64,000 nt of DNA from B33-G16 sp964611035 (GCA_964611035.1 CAZSWT010000001.1:1-64000); one strand, 5' to 3'. Shown: positions 15,702 through 25,438, counted from the stretch's first letter. The notes: generated by a model not told the origin, from the sequence alone. A program made the numbers and translations.

Positions 15702-16955
15702 ATGAACCACTTTATGTATAAAAACGATGATCTTTTTTGTGAGGATGTACCAATAACAGATATTGTTGAGAAGGTTGGAACACCTTTCTATTGTTACTCC
15801 CATGCTACAATAACCAGGCATTTCAGGGTTTTTACAGATGCTTTTAAAGACTTAGACCACCTCACCTGCTTTTCTGTAAAATCCAACTCTAATCTTGCGA
15901 TACTAAAAATTTTTGCCTCACACGGGGGAGGAGCAGATATTGTTTCAGGCGGGGAACTCTTTCGAGCTCTGAAAGCAGGGATTGCGCCTGATAAAATCGT
16001 ATATTCCGGCGTTGGAAAAACACCAGAAGAAATGAAATTCGCACTTACATCAAATATTTGTATGTTTAATGTAGAGTCAGAGCAGGAATTGCAGGTCTTA
16101 AACTCAGTAGCTGGCACTATGGGCCGTAAGGCAACAGTAGCAATACGCATAAATCCTGAAGTGGAAGCACACACACACCCGTATATTGTGACTGGACATA
16201 GTGAAAATAAGTTTGGCATATCGCTCGAGGATGCCTTACAAACCTATGAATCAGCCAGGCAGCTGAAAAACATCGATGTAAAAGGAATATCATGCCATAT
16301 AGGAAGCCAACTTACCGATATTGATCCCTTCTTAGATGCCTTACGAAAATTAAAAGACATTTTACAAGAACTAAAAAAAATGGCATTCGATATTCAATTC
16401 CTTAACCTGGGAGGCGGCCTTGGAATCACCTATGACGATGAAAAACCACCTCATCCTTTAGAATATGCAATGGCATTAAAGAAAATACTCGGGAACAATG
16501 GTATTACCCTTATCCTTGAGCCTGGCAGGGTTATTATTGGTAATGCTGGAATTCTGATCACACGAGTACTCTATACCAAATCAACAAAAAATAAGAGATT
16601 TGTTATTGTAGATGCTGGGATGAATGACTTAATCAGACCTACCCTTTATAATTCGTTTCATGCAATTCAGCCGGTAAAAATAATCCACTCGGAAATGGTA
16701 GTCGCTGATTTAGTAGGTCCTGTGTGTGAAACCGGGGACTTCTTTGCGAAAGATAGGAAAATGCCAGCATTTCAATCCGGAGATTTAGTAGCTATAATGA
16801 GTGCAGGGGCCTACAGTTTTTCAATGGCCTCAAACTACAATTCTCGTCCCAGGCCTGCAGAGGTAATGGTGAAAGGAAAGCTCTTCTCCATAATTAGATC
16901 AAGAGAAACATACGATGATCTTATTCATGGAGAGGTGATTCCCGAATTTCTTTGA
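15702..16955 (+). CDS. lysA: Diaminopimelate decarboxylase
   Basis: 417 residues, a fold-type III PLP enzyme that makes L-lysine from meso-diaminopimelate. The PLP lysine is K60 in CFSVKSNSN. Other motifs are HIGSQLTDIDPF, LGGGLGI, EPGRVIIGNAG and the substrate-site Cys in PVCETGDFF. It heads the lysine group and lies 33 bp before dapB. An imperfect hairpin occupies the spacer between dnaX and lysA (AAGTGAGCTAAAGTT against AACTTTAGGCACTT, 15635-15682). Confidence 0.96.
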   Translation: MNHFMYKNDDLFCEDVPITDIVEKVGTPFYCYSHATITRHFRVFTDAFKDLDHLTCFSVKSNSNLAILKIFASHGGGADIVSGGELFRALKAGIAPDKIVYSGVGKTPEEMKFALTSNICMFNVESEQELQVLNSVAGTMGRKATVAIRINPEVEAHTHPYIVTGHSENKFGISLEDALQTYESARQLKNIDVKGISCHIGSQLTDIDPFLDALRKLKDILQELKKMAFDIQFLNLGGGLGITYDDEKPPHPLEYAMALKKILGNNGITLILEPGRVIIGNAGILITRVLYTKSTKNKRFVIVDAGMNDLIRPTLYNSFHAIQPVKIIHSEMVVADLVGPVCETGDFFAKDRKMPAFQSGDLVAIMSAGAYSFSMASNYNSRPRPAEVMVKGKLFSIIRSRETYDDLIHGEVIPEFL

Positions 16956-16988
16956 AAAAATATTTTAATTTTGAAATAGGAGAAAAAA

Positions 16989-17807
16989 ATGATAAAGGCT
17001 GTTGTTGCCGGCGCTGCTGGTAGGATGGGCGGAAGAATTATCCATATGATTCAACAGAGCGAAGAAATAACCTTAACAGGTTCCTTTGAAAGACCAGATC
17101 ACCCTGCAATCGGCCAGGACGTGGGGGAGATTGTTGGTCTCGGTAAGATAGGCATTGACCTTGCGACTGATATCAGCGGCGCAATGAAAAATGGGGATGT
17201 GTTGATTGATTTTACTACCCCAGAAAGCACCTTGCATAATATCCGCTTTATTGCCGAGACAGGTCAGGCAATGGTGATTGGCACTACGGGTATTACAGGC
17301 GAAGATGAAAAAGATCTAAAACTCCTTGCACAAAAAATACGATGTGTCAGGGCCCCGAATATGAGTGTTGGGGTAAATGTATTATTCAAAGTAGTGGAAG
17401 ATCTATCTATAATTCTTGGAAAAGACTGTGATATGGAGATAGTTGAAGCCCATCACAGGCTAAAAAAAGATGCCCCAAGCGGCACAGCAATGCATCTTGC
17501 TCAAATCCTGGCTGATTCGACCGAAAGAAACCTCGAGGCAAACGCTGTCTATGGAAGAAAAGGATTTATTGGTGTCAGGACAGCCGAAGAGATTGGCATT
17601 CAATCCATAAGGGCTGGCGATATAGTAGGTGAGCATACGGTGATGTTTGCCGGAACAGGAGAAAGAATTGAGATTACTCATAGGGCACATAGCAGGGATA
17701 ATTTTGCCAATGGCGCATTGCTTGCAGCGACATGGGTTGTTAAACAACCGAATGGCCTTTATGATATGCAAGATGTGCTGGGATTGAGAGAGAGGAAAAA
17801 TGTTTAA
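16989..17807 (+). CDS. dapB: 4-hydroxy-tetrahydrodipicolinate reductase
   Basis: 272 residues. It reduces hydroxytetrahydrodipicolinate with NAD(P)H on the path to lysine and peptidoglycan DAP. The N-terminal nucleotide loop is VAGAAGRMGGRI; the catalytic segment is EAHHRLKKDAPSGTA, with the His-His and Lys of the family. GTTGITGEDE lies in between. A good AGGAG precedes the ATG. It overlaps dapL by 8 bp. dapA, which normally sits between lysA and dapB in this type of operon, is absent here. Confidence 0.96.
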   Translation: MIKAVVAGAAGRMGGRIIHMIQQSEEITLTGSFERPDHPAIGQDVGEIVGLGKIGIDLATDISGAMKNGDVLIDFTTPESTLHNIRFIAETGQAMVIGTTGITGEDEKDLKLLAQKIRCVRAPNMSVGVNVLFKVVEDLSIILGKDCDMEIVEAHHRLKKDAPSGTAMHLAQILADSTERNLEANAVYGRKGFIGVRTAEEIGIQSIRAGDIVGEHTVMFAGTGERIEITHRAHSRDNFANGALLAATWVVKQPNGLYDMQDVLGLRERKNV

Positions 17808-18963
17808 ACTCGCTGAAAGAATTAAACAGTTACCTCCGTACCTATTCAAAGAGATTGACCAAAAAAAGAAAGAGATAGCGGCAAAGGGATTGGATATCAT
17901 CGACCTTGGTATAGGTGACCCTGACCTCCCTACCCCACCTAACATTATAGAGGCAATGGTACAGGCCGTACGAGAGCCTGCCAACCATCATTACCCCCCA
18001 TATTCTGGAATGCAAGATTTTAAGATCGCCATTGCCAAATGGTACGAAGAGAGATTCTCAGTCAAACTTGATCCTGCAAATGAGGTAATTGCCCTGATTG
18101 GGGCAAAAGAAGGGATAGCCAACTTTTCCCTGGCATTTCTAAACCCAGGTGATTGTGCTCTCATTCCTTCTCCTGCGTATCCAGTGTATAATAGTGGTAC
18201 CCATTTTGCGGGCGGCAGGCCCTATGTGTTACCCCTTTATCAAGAAAATAATTTCCTACCGGATCTTGCCTCTATTCCAGAAGAAATCGCTCACACGGCC
18301 ACAATATTATGGCTCAACTACCCCAACAACCCAACAGCAGCCGTGGCTGATATGCATTTCTTTGAAGAGGTGGTCACATTTGCACACACCTATCACATAA
18401 TGGTATGTCACGATCTTACCTATAGCGAAATCGCCTTTGATGGATACAAACCTATGAGCCTCCTTGAAATCAAGGGAGCGAAAGATATAGGAATAGAATT
18501 TCATTCCTTATCAAAAACGTTCAACATGACTGGATGGCGGATCGGATTTGCCGTGGGAAACAGTGAGGCCATTAAGGGATTAGGTGCAATTAAAAGCAAT
18601 ATCGATTCAGGTATTTTTCAGGCTATTCAGTTAGCTGGCGTAGAGGCCCTGAGGGCAGTTGAGGAAAGTAGTGTAGCTATACGAAAAATTTATACCAGGA
18701 GGAGAGATATTGTGGTGAACGGGCTGAGGGACTGCGGTTTCACAGTAAATCCACCCAAAGCCACATTTTATCTCTGGGTTGCAGTTCCTGATTCCTATAC
18801 GTCGGTGGATTTCACCACGAGGCTCTTAGAGGAGGCTGGCGTTGTAGTAACGCCAGGTAATGGATTTGGTGATCATGGCGAAGGCTATATAAGGCTGGCA
18901 TTGACAAAGGATGAGAGTCGTCTTGTAGAGGCAATAGAGAGGATAAAAAATATCGGCATATAA
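17800..18963 (+). CDS. dapL: LL-diaminopimelate aminotransferase
   Basis: 387 residues, an aspartate-aminotransferase-fold enzyme. It converts tetrahydrodipicolinate directly to LL-DAP and so bypasses the acyl branch (DapD/C/E). Start MFKLAERIKQLPPYLFKEID is characteristic of the bacterial DapL clade. The PLP lysine is K239 in SLSKTFNMTGWR; WLNYPNNPTA lies upstream. The ATG is inside the end of dapB (8 bp overlap) with GAGAGGA in front. The following folK starts on the next codon. Confidence 0.93.
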   Translation: MFKLAERIKQLPPYLFKEIDQKKKEIAAKGLDIIDLGIGDPDLPTPPNIIEAMVQAVREPANHHYPPYSGMQDFKIAIAKWYEERFSVKLDPANEVIALIGAKEGIANFSLAFLNPGDCALIPSPAYPVYNSGTHFAGGRPYVLPLYQENNFLPDLASIPEEIAHTATILWLNYPNNPTAAVADMHFFEEVVTFAHTYHIMVCHDLTYSEIAFDGYKPMSLLEIKGAKDIGIEFHSLSKTFNMTGWRIGFAVGNSEAIKGLGAIKSNIDSGIFQAIQLAGVEALRAVEESSVAIRKIYTRRRDIVVNGLRDCGFTVNPPKATFYLWVAVPDSYTSVDFTTRLLEEAGVVVTPGNGFGDHGEGYIRLALTKDESRLVEAIERIKNIGI

Positions 18964-19473
18964 TTGAAACGTACTATCGCATATATAGGGATAGGATCAA
19001 ACCTGGGAAATAAATCTTTTAATTGTCGATACTCTATTGACCAGATAGACACATTACCGGGCTGTCATGTGATTGCTCGCTCAACACTATTTAAAACAGA
19101 GCCAGAGGGTGTTATCGGACAGCCCTGGTATGTAAATTGTATTGCTCAGATTGCAGTGACGAAAAGCCCATTCGAACTATTAAAGGGACTTATGAATATA
19201 GAATCTGCGATGGGCAGAGTAAGGAGGAAACGGTGGGAGGCCAGAATAATTGACCTCGACATACTTCTGTTTGGTCAGGAGATACGAGAATCTCATAATC
19301 TGATTATCCCCCATCCATTGATGCACAAAAGGCGGTTTGTATTAGAACCTTTCGCTCAATTGGCGCCTGACCTTGTGCATCCTGTTTTTAAATTAACCAT
19401 ACGAGAGCTTTTAAATGAACTCCCAATCCCGCCATACAGTGGGACTGTTGAAATCCTAAAGGAGGAAACATGA
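18964..19473 (+). CDS. folK: 6-hydroxymethyl-7,8-dihydropterin pyrophosphokinase
   Basis: 169 residues with a TTG start immediately after the dapL stop. It transfers pyrophosphate from ATP to the pterin in folate synthesis. Family motifs: GIGSNLGNKSFNC, RVRRKRWEARIIDLDILLFG (Mg-binding D-x-D and the Arg loop) and IPHPLMHKRRFVLEP. The length is typical. It overlaps the transaldolase-like gene by 4 bp (ATGA), so it is translated as part of the lysine operon. Confidence 0.94.
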   Translation: MKRTIAYIGIGSNLGNKSFNCRYSIDQIDTLPGCHVIARSTLFKTEPEGVIGQPWYVNCIAQIAVTKSPFELLKGLMNIESAMGRVRRKRWEARIIDLDILLFGQEIRESHNLIIPHPLMHKRRFVLEPFAQLAPDLVHPVFKLTIRELLNELPIPPYSGTVEILKEET

Positions 19474-20111
19474 AATTTTTTATTGACACAGCAAATATCG
19501 CCGAAATTACAAAGGCCAATGAATTGGGTGTGTTAGATGGTGTCACAACAAATCCCACACTGGTAGCAAAAGAGGGAAGAAAATTTGAAGAATTAATTAA
19601 AGAAATTTGTCACATAGTAAATGGCCCAGTAAGTGCTGAAGTAGTAAACATTGAAGCAGAGGGTATGGTTAAGGAGGCACAACACCTGGCAACACTTGCC
19701 GATAATATCGTGGTTAAAATTCCTATGATAACTGAAGGGATTAAGGCCACGAAGATACTATCAAAAGAACATATTGCGACGAATGTAACCCTGGTATTTT
19801 CACCATTGCAGGCGCTGATAGCAGCCAAGGCAGGTGCGAGCTATGTGAGCCCCTTTATTGGCAGACTGGATGATATAAGTAGCGTTGGCATGGAAATAGT
19901 AGAGAATATAGTAACCATATATGACAATTATGGATTTGAAACTGAGGTTATTGTCGCAAGCATCCGCAATCCTGTCCATGTATTAGATGCAGCCTTGATT
20001 GGTGCCCATATTGCTACAATCCCCTTCAAAGTACTCTCCCAATTAACCGAACACCCTCTCACCAAGATCGGATTAGAGAGATTTTTAGCGGATTGGAAAA
20101 AAATGGGGTAA
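19470..20111 (+). CDS. fsa: Transaldolase-like / fructose-6-phosphate aldolase family protein
   Basis: 213 residues, the short TalC/FSA class. The Schiff-base lysine is K83 in NIVVKIPM. Other motifs are FFIDTANIAEI, GVTTNPTLVAKEG and ASYVSPFIGRLDDI, and the C-terminus is LERFLADW. In this class the sequence does not settle whether it works as pentose-phosphate transaldolase or as fructose-6-phosphate aldolase. It overlaps folK by 4 bp. Confidence 0.9.
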   Translation: MKFFIDTANIAEITKANELGVLDGVTTNPTLVAKEGRKFEELIKEICHIVNGPVSAEVVNIEAEGMVKEAQHLATLADNIVVKIPMITEGIKATKILSKEHIATNVTLVFSPLQALIAAKAGASYVSPFIGRLDDISSVGMEIVENIVTIYDNYGFETEVIVASIRNPVHVLDAALIGAHIATIPFKVLSQLTEHPLTKIGLERFLADWKKMG

Positions 20112-20115
20112 ATAA

Positions 20116-20706
20116 ATGTCTTTTTCCATGTTGTTCCCCTATGGTATCCTTATAACTATACTTTTTTCACTTTTTTTTTCTTTCATATCTGTGCATGCCG
20201 ATATTTATCGATTTAAGGATGAAAACGGGGTCTGGCATTTCACCAACATTCGATCAGACAGGCGCTATCGCCTTTATATAAAGACAGGAAGAGTAAAGGG
20301 AAAACAGTATATTAGAGATTATGACACTATAATTCAAAGGGCAGCACAACAATTTGGTGTGGAGCGACATCTTATAAAGTCTATTATTATGGCAGAATCA
20401 TCTTTCGATCCCAATGCAATCTCTAAAAGCGGTGCTCAGGGCCTGATGCAACTGATGCCACCCACTGCAAACGATATGGAGGTACATAATCCTTTTGACC
20501 CAGAAGAAAATATTTTTGGCGGTACAAAATATCTTAGCTTACTCCTTAAAAAGTTTAACCAGGATAAAAAATTAGCGATAGCTGCCTATAATATTGGTCC
20601 TTCGGTTGTGGCTAACCAGAATTCTGTCCCTCTTATATCTCAGACCAGGCGCTTCGTTGAAAAGGTTATGAAATATTATAGTGAATTTAAAAAACAGGGG
20701 GACTAA
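20116..20706 (+). CDS. Lytic transglycosylase (SLT domain) with DUF4124-like N-terminus
   Basis: 196 residues. A signal peptide (1-28, ending VHA) is followed by a short DUF4124-like segment (IYRFKDENGVWHFTNIRSD) and an SLT goose-lysozyme fold from about residue 65. The catalytic Glu is E94 in IIMAESSFDPN, with GAQGLMQLMP following and AIAAYNIGP near the end. It cleaves the glycan strand of peptidoglycan in the periplasm. The gene starts 4 bp after the transaldolase stop and precedes pgsA by 5 bp. Confidence 0.93.
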   Translation: MSFSMLFPYGILITILFSLFFSFISVHADIYRFKDENGVWHFTNIRSDRRYRLYIKTGRVKGKQYIRDYDTIIQRAAQQFGVERHLIKSIIMAESSFDPNAISKSGAQGLMQLMPPTANDMEVHNPFDPEENIFGGTKYLSLLLKKFNQDKKLAIAAYNIGPSVVANQNSVPLISQTRRFVEKVMKYYSEFKKQGD

Positions 20707-20711
20707 AACCT

Positions 20712-21275
20712 TTGGGCATGAAAAAAAGTCAAAGCAACATAAATAACCTCCCAAACACACTGAGTATTACAAGGCTCGTTTTCATTCCAGTAATTGTTAT
20801 ATGTCTATATTTTCCTGGAAAATTGGGAAGTTTCTTAGCTGCCTTCTTTTTTGGACTGGCCGCAATAACAGATCTTCTTGATGGTTTCTATGCCCGTAAA
20901 CATAAAAAAATCACATCCCTGGGTAAATTTCTTGATCCTTTAGCTGACAAATTACTGGTTTCAGTAACCATGATCATGCTCATAACCCTGAGTAGAATTC
21001 CAGCCTGGGTTGTTATTCTGATTGTTGCAAGGGAAATGGCAGTAACAGGCCTGAGGGGTATTGCGGTGGTTGAGGGTAAGGTTATTGAGGCACATTCCCT
21101 CGGAAAATACAAGACAATATTTCAAGTCGTGTCAGTTGTATGTCTCTGCCTGCACTACCAGTATCTACACATTGATTTCCATGTCGTTGGAATGACTTTC
21201 CTGTGGGCAGCCTTACTATTAACGATGTGGTCTGGATGGGTATATTTTAGAATGACTAAAAAGATGCTGATCTAA
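20712..21275 (+). CDS. pgsA: CDP-diacylglycerol-glycerol-3-phosphate 3-phosphatidyltransferase
   Basis: 187 residues with four to five membrane segments. The CDP-alcohol phosphotransferase signature D-x2-D-G-x2-A-R-x8-G-x3-D-x3-D is complete (D54, D57, G58, A61, R62, G71, D75, D79). It makes phosphatidylglycerol phosphate in the inner membrane. The start may be the TTG at 20712 (GGGGGA nine bases upstream) or the ATG two codons later. It ends the lysine-envelope operon just before the tRNA-Gly/Cys pair. Confidence 0.95.
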   Translation: MGMKKSQSNINNLPNTLSITRLVFIPVIVICLYFPGKLGSFLAAFFFGLAAITDLLDGFYARKHKKITSLGKFLDPLADKLLVSVTMIMLITLSRIPAWVVILIVAREMAVTGLRGIAVVEGKVIEAHSLGKYKTIFQVVSVVCLCLHYQYLHIDFHVVGMTFLWAALLLTMWSGWVYFRMTKKMLI

Positions 21276-21280
21276 AAAAC

Positions 21281-21309
21281 TTGACATTTTTTTCGAGAAG
21301 TAGTAAGAA
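21281..21309 (+). promoter_or_regulatory. Promoter of the tRNA-Gly/tRNA-Cys pair
   Basis: A perfect -35 TTGACA (21281-21286), 17 bp spacer and TAAGAA (21304-21309), 15 bp before tRNA-Gly. The -10 is a moderate match. Confidence 0.6.
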
Positions 21310-21323
21310 ATTTAAAAAAAAGA

Positions 21324-21396
21324 GCGGGAATAGCTCAGTTGGTAGAGCATCACGTTGCCAACGTGACGGTCGCCGGTTCAAGTCCGGTTTCCCGCT
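21324..21396 (+). tRNA. tRNA-Gly (GCC)
   Basis: A 73-base cloverleaf: acceptor GCGGGAA/TTCCCGC, D arm AGCTCAGTTGGTAGAGC, anticodon loop TTGCCAA (GCC), T arm GGTTCAAGTCC, encoded CCA at 21397-21399. Confidence 0.95.
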
Positions 21397-21405
21397 CCAC
21401 TAAAA

Positions 21406-21478
21406 GGCGGCATAGCCAAGTGGCTAAGGCAGCGGTCTGCAAAACCGTTTTACACCGGTTCGAATCCGGTTGCCGCCT
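21406..21478 (+). tRNA. tRNA-Cys (GCA)
   Basis: A 73-base cloverleaf: acceptor GGCGGCA/TGCCGCC, D arm GCCAAGTGGCTAAGGC, anticodon loop CTGCAAA (GCA), T arm GGTTCGAATCC, encoded CCA at 21479-21481. It lies 9 bp after tRNA-Gly, so the two are cotranscribed. Confidence 0.95.
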
Positions 21479-21498
21479 CCAAAAATTTACAATAATTT

Positions 21499-22407
21499 AT
21501 GGTCTCAAAAAAAACTACTATCTTATTCCTTCCGAGAGGATTAAATAAAGTAAGAAAAATTACTATTTCTCGGAGTGCAATCTTTACCCTCCTCTTTTTT
21601 ATCTTTATGATACTTCTGAGTGTCAGCTGGTTTACTGCCGATTACATAAAAATAAAGACCAAAATACCAGAATTACAGTATCTAAAAAAAGAAAATAGAT
21701 TTCAAAAAACCCACATCATTGCCTTAAGTAAAAAAATCAATCACATCAATCAAAACATGGCCAAGCTTCAGGAATTTGAGCGTAAGTTAAGGGTCATGAC
21801 CAACTTAAAACCATCTAAGCAGCAAGATCAATTATTGTCGGTTGGGGGCTCAAATACAAGTACACTTGCATCAGGATATCAACTGGAGGAAGTGCGCAAG
21901 GGATTAATTCAGCAAATGCATAAATCTTTAGAGTCCTTAGAAACAAAAACAGAAATCTCCTCCATATCTCAAAGCCAATTAAATGATTTTTTAAAAGCGC
22001 AGAAATCTATTCTGGCGTGCACACCATCTATCAGGCCAACAGATGGCTGGCTTTCTTCTGGATTTGGGTATAGGATCTCCCCCTTTACAAATCGAAGGGA
22101 ATTTCACAAAGGAATTGACATAGCGACCAGGATCGGGACACCAGTCATTACCTCTGCCGATGGATTAGTCGTACATGCGAGCAAAGAAGGCAACTTCGGA
22201 AAGATGATTGCTATTAACCACGGATACAATTTAAAAACACGATACGGACACCTGAGTAAAATCCGGATAAAAAAGGGGCAACATGTTAAAAGAGGCCAAA
22301 TTATAGGAGAGGTTGGAAATACCGGCCGATGCACAGGCCCTCACCTACACTATGAGGTACTCCTTAATGGTGTACCTGTAAATCCTCTCCGTTTTATACT
22401 CAATTGA
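21499..22407 (+). CDS. M23-family peptidoglycan endopeptidase (LytM type), membrane anchored
   Basis: 302 residues. The basic cytoplasmic N-terminus and one membrane helix (about 25-47) are followed by a periplasmic coiled coil (55-100), a linker, and an M23 domain (about 185-300). Zinc ligands H203 and D207 (HKGIDIA) and H284 (PHLHYE, with H282 as the partner) are intact, so it should be an active metallopeptidase cutting cross-link peptides, unlike EnvC/NlpD-type activators. The domain order resembles MepM-like proteins. It starts 18 bp after tRNA-Cys. Confidence 0.93.
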   Translation: MVSKKTTILFLPRGLNKVRKITISRSAIFTLLFFIFMILLSVSWFTADYIKIKTKIPELQYLKKENRFQKTHIIALSKKINHINQNMAKLQEFERKLRVMTNLKPSKQQDQLLSVGGSNTSTLASGYQLEEVRKGLIQQMHKSLESLETKTEISSISQSQLNDFLKAQKSILACTPSIRPTDGWLSSGFGYRISPFTNRREFHKGIDIATRIGTPVITSADGLVVHASKEGNFGKMIAINHGYNLKTRYGHLSKIRIKKGQHVKRGQIIGEVGNTGRCTGPHLHYEVLLNGVPVNPLRFILN

Positions 22408-22603
22408 TGTGCACCTCACCTGTTTGATTCTTTCCCATAACCACTCCCAGTTTTTTATTCTGCCATGTAAATTCACTCTCTCTTTGCAAAAATACAATTT
22501 ATTGTGTAAAATTCAAGAAATTACGGAACAGATTTAATTGGCACTTGAATTTTTGAATATAAAAGTTTAATCAGAAGTAATAACAATTTTAAGGAAATTT
22601 TTT

Positions 22604-25438
22604 ATGCTGGGTAAGATTTTTAAAACAATTATTGGAAGCAAAAACGATAGAGAGCTTAAAAAACTTGCCCCAATAGTTGAAAAAATCAATGAATTTGAAC
22701 CCCTGTTTAAAGGGCTTAGTGACGACCAACTAAAGAACAAGACAGGAGAATTTAAGCAAAGAATAGCAAAGGGCGAATCTTTAGATGATATCTTACCGGA
22801 GGCCTATGCTGCAGTCAGAGAGGTTTCTGTAAGGGTCTTAGGCATGAGACATTTTGATGTACAACTCGTAGGAGGCATTGTTCTACATCGCGGCAACATA
22901 GCAGAAATGAAAACAGGTGAAGGCAAAACCCTGGCTGCCACTCTCCCTTTATACTTAAATGCCCTCTTAGAACATGGGAGTCACCTGATTACGGTGAATG
23001 ATTATTTGGCAAGAAGAGACGCCGAGTGGATGGGTGGAATATATCGATTCCTCGGGTTGTCGGTAGGTGTAATTGTACATGATATGGATGATCAGACAAG
23101 AAAGGCTGCCTATAACTCTGATATCACCTACGGCACTAACAATGAATTCGGTTTTGATTACCTCAGAGACAATATGAAGTACTCATTTGAAGACTGCGTA
23201 CAGAGAGATCTCCATTTTGCCATTGTGGATGAGGTGGATAGCATTCTCATAGATGAAGCGAGAACTCCTCTGATAATCTCAGGCCCCATCGAGCGCAGCC
23301 AAGACCCCTTTTATGCGACAGTAAAGCCTTCGATCATGAAATTTAAGGAGCATCAGGATAGGGTAATTCGAAATATTCTTAATAAAGCGCAGACATTATT
23401 GAGAGAAGGTAATGATGATGACAAAGTAATCGAATTGCTCCTTCAGGTTAAGCGAGGCAGCCCAAAAAATCCACGGTTTTTAGACATCATTGCAGAGGAC
23501 CCTGGATTAAAAAAAGGAATCGATAGGATGGAATCTCTCCTAAGATCCCAAAAGTCCCTGTCTGCCCTGGATGAAGAACTCTATTGCATTATCGAAGAGC
23601 AAGATCACAGTGCAAACTGGACAGATAAAGGGCTTAGTCTGTTGTCTGGAGACCAGCAAGACGCCTTTATCGTCCCTGACCTGAGCCAGGGATTACAAGA
23701 AATAGATAGCGATCCTCATTTGAATTTCAAGGAAAAGAAAAAAAGAAAAAGAGAATTAGAGGCAAAATACTCAGAGACATCTGAAAGGATGCATGCAGCC
23801 CAGCAACTCATTAAGGCATACTGGCTTTTTAATAAGGATGTAGATTACGTAGTTAAGGATGGTCAGGTAATAATTGTGGATGAGTTCACCGGTAGGCTTA
23901 TGCCAGGCAGGAGGTGGAGCGATGGATTGCATCAGGCAATTGAGGCCAAGGAAGGTGTTAATGTGGCAGAAGAGAATCAAACCCTGGCAACCATAACCTT
24001 TCAAAATTATTTCAGGATGTATGAAAAACTTGCTGGAATGACCGGAACAGCCGACACAGAGGCCCCAGAATTCAAAAAGATCTATGACCTTGATGTATTT
24101 GTCATACCAACCCATAAAAAAATGATCAGGAAAGACTTTACAGACGTTATTTACAAGACTGAAAGAGAGAAATTTAACGCGGTGTCCAAAGAAATCAATG
24201 ATCTGCATAAAAAGGGGCAACCAGTCTTGGTTGGCACTATATCAATAGAAAAATCAGAGATGCTGAGCAAAATGTTAAGACAAGCCGGTATCAAACATCA
24301 GGTCTTAAATGCAAAAAATCATGAACGAGAGGCCGAAATTATCGCCCAAGCAGGGCAAAATGGAACTGTGACCATATCCACAAATATGGCTGGGAGAGGA
24401 ACTGATATAGTATTAGGAGCTGGCGTACCAGAGCTGGGTGGCTTACATATCCTTGGCACAGCAAGACATGAAAGCAGAAGGATCGATAATCAGCTAAGAG
24501 GACGTTCAGGACGTCAGGGAGACCAAGGTTCATCGCGGTTTTATCTCTCGTTAGAAGATGATCTTATGAGAGTCTTCGGCTCAGAAAGGATTGCCTCTGT
24601 CATGGACAGGCTTGGGATGGAAGAGGATCAACCAATAGAGCACCAAATCATCTCGAGAGCAATTGAAGGAGCCCAGAAAAGAGTTGAGGCTATAAACTTC
24701 AACATACGAAAAAATCTCCTTGAATATGACGATGTAATGAACCAGCAACGAAAGGTTATATACAGCCAGAGAAGAGAGATACTCAAGGGTGAAAACCTCA
24801 AAGAAACCATTATGGATATGATTAACGAGTTGGTAGAAGCTGCAGTGTTAGATGCCACGAACCCCAAAATCTTTCCTGAAGAATGGAACTTAAGCCCACT
24901 TTCAGACTATATATATAATATATTCGGGTTCTTGTTCCAATTTTCTCACGCAGAACTAAAGGATCTCACGCAGGAAACTTTAATAGATACACTCAAACAG
25001 CAGGTCATAGATCTCTATGAGAGAAAGGAGCAAGAGGCCGATCCTGAATCCTTTCTTTTTCTACAAAAAATTGCAATGTTGAGGGCAATTGATGAACTCT
25101 GGATGGATCACCTCCTGGGAATGGACCAGCTCAAAGAAGGAATAGGCTTGAGGGGATACGGCCAAATGGACCCCCTTAAAGAGTATCAGAAAGAGGGGTA
25201 TAGCATGTTCGTTTCCATGATAGAAGGAATTAAAGAAAATACCCTCAAAACACTTTTTAGGATTCGAATTGCACCCCAGGAACAGCCATCCATCGTAGTT
25301 CCAAAAAAGGAAATGGTTCTCAGTCATGGAGGCAACGGTGGCAGTTCCCCTGTTAAACGCAAAACACCTAAGGTAGGAAGAAATGATCCCTGTCCATGCG
25401 GGAGCGGGAAAAAATACAAGTACTGTTGTGGGAGATGA
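22604..25438 (+). CDS. secA: Preprotein translocase ATPase SecA
   Basis: 944 residues, longer than E. coli SecA. Walker A is MKTGEGKT (102-109); the DEAD-like box is VDEVDSILIDEAR (about 208-220). GTADTEAPEF and GRGTDIVLGAG follow, then the helicase QLRGRSGRQGD. An extra ~100-residue helical insert lies after the DEAD motif (about 235-335). The C-terminal SEC-C zinc motif is complete (RNDPCPCGSGKKYKYCC) and binds SecB or ribosomes. AAGGA precedes the ATG. It overlaps argJ by 4 bp. It drives protein export through SecYEG. Confidence 0.97.
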   Translation: MLGKIFKTIIGSKNDRELKKLAPIVEKINEFEPLFKGLSDDQLKNKTGEFKQRIAKGESLDDILPEAYAAVREVSVRVLGMRHFDVQLVGGIVLHRGNIAEMKTGEGKTLAATLPLYLNALLEHGSHLITVNDYLARRDAEWMGGIYRFLGLSVGVIVHDMDDQTRKAAYNSDITYGTNNEFGFDYLRDNMKYSFEDCVQRDLHFAIVDEVDSILIDEARTPLIISGPIERSQDPFYATVKPSIMKFKEHQDRVIRNILNKAQTLLREGNDDDKVIELLLQVKRGSPKNPRFLDIIAEDPGLKKGIDRMESLLRSQKSLSALDEELYCIIEEQDHSANWTDKGLSLLSGDQQDAFIVPDLSQGLQEIDSDPHLNFKEKKKRKRELEAKYSETSERMHAAQQLIKAYWLFNKDVDYVVKDGQVIIVDEFTGRLMPGRRWSDGLHQAIEAKEGVNVAEENQTLATITFQNYFRMYEKLAGMTGTADTEAPEFKKIYDLDVFVIPTHKKMIRKDFTDVIYKTEREKFNAVSKEINDLHKKGQPVLVGTISIEKSEMLSKMLRQAGIKHQVLNAKNHEREAEIIAQAGQNGTVTISTNMAGRGTDIVLGAGVPELGGLHILGTARHESRRIDNQLRGRSGRQGDQGSSRFYLSLEDDLMRVFGSERIASVMDRLGMEEDQPIEHQIISRAIEGAQKRVEAINFNIRKNLLEYDDVMNQQRKVIYSQRREILKGENLKETIMDMINELVEAAVLDATNPKIFPEEWNLSPLSDYIYNIFGFLFQFSHAELKDLTQETLIDTLKQQVIDLYERKEQEADPESFLFLQKIAMLRAIDELWMDHLLGMDQLKEGIGLRGYGQMDPLKEYQKEGYSMFVSMIEGIKENTLKTLFRIRIAPQEQPSIVVPKKEMVLSHGGNGGSSPVKRKTPKVGRNDPCPCGSGKKYKYCCGR

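Noticed and set aside
21339..21548. Plus-strand ORF across tRNA-Gly and tRNA-Cys
   Set aside because: It translates through both tRNAs and into the start of the M23 gene in another frame.
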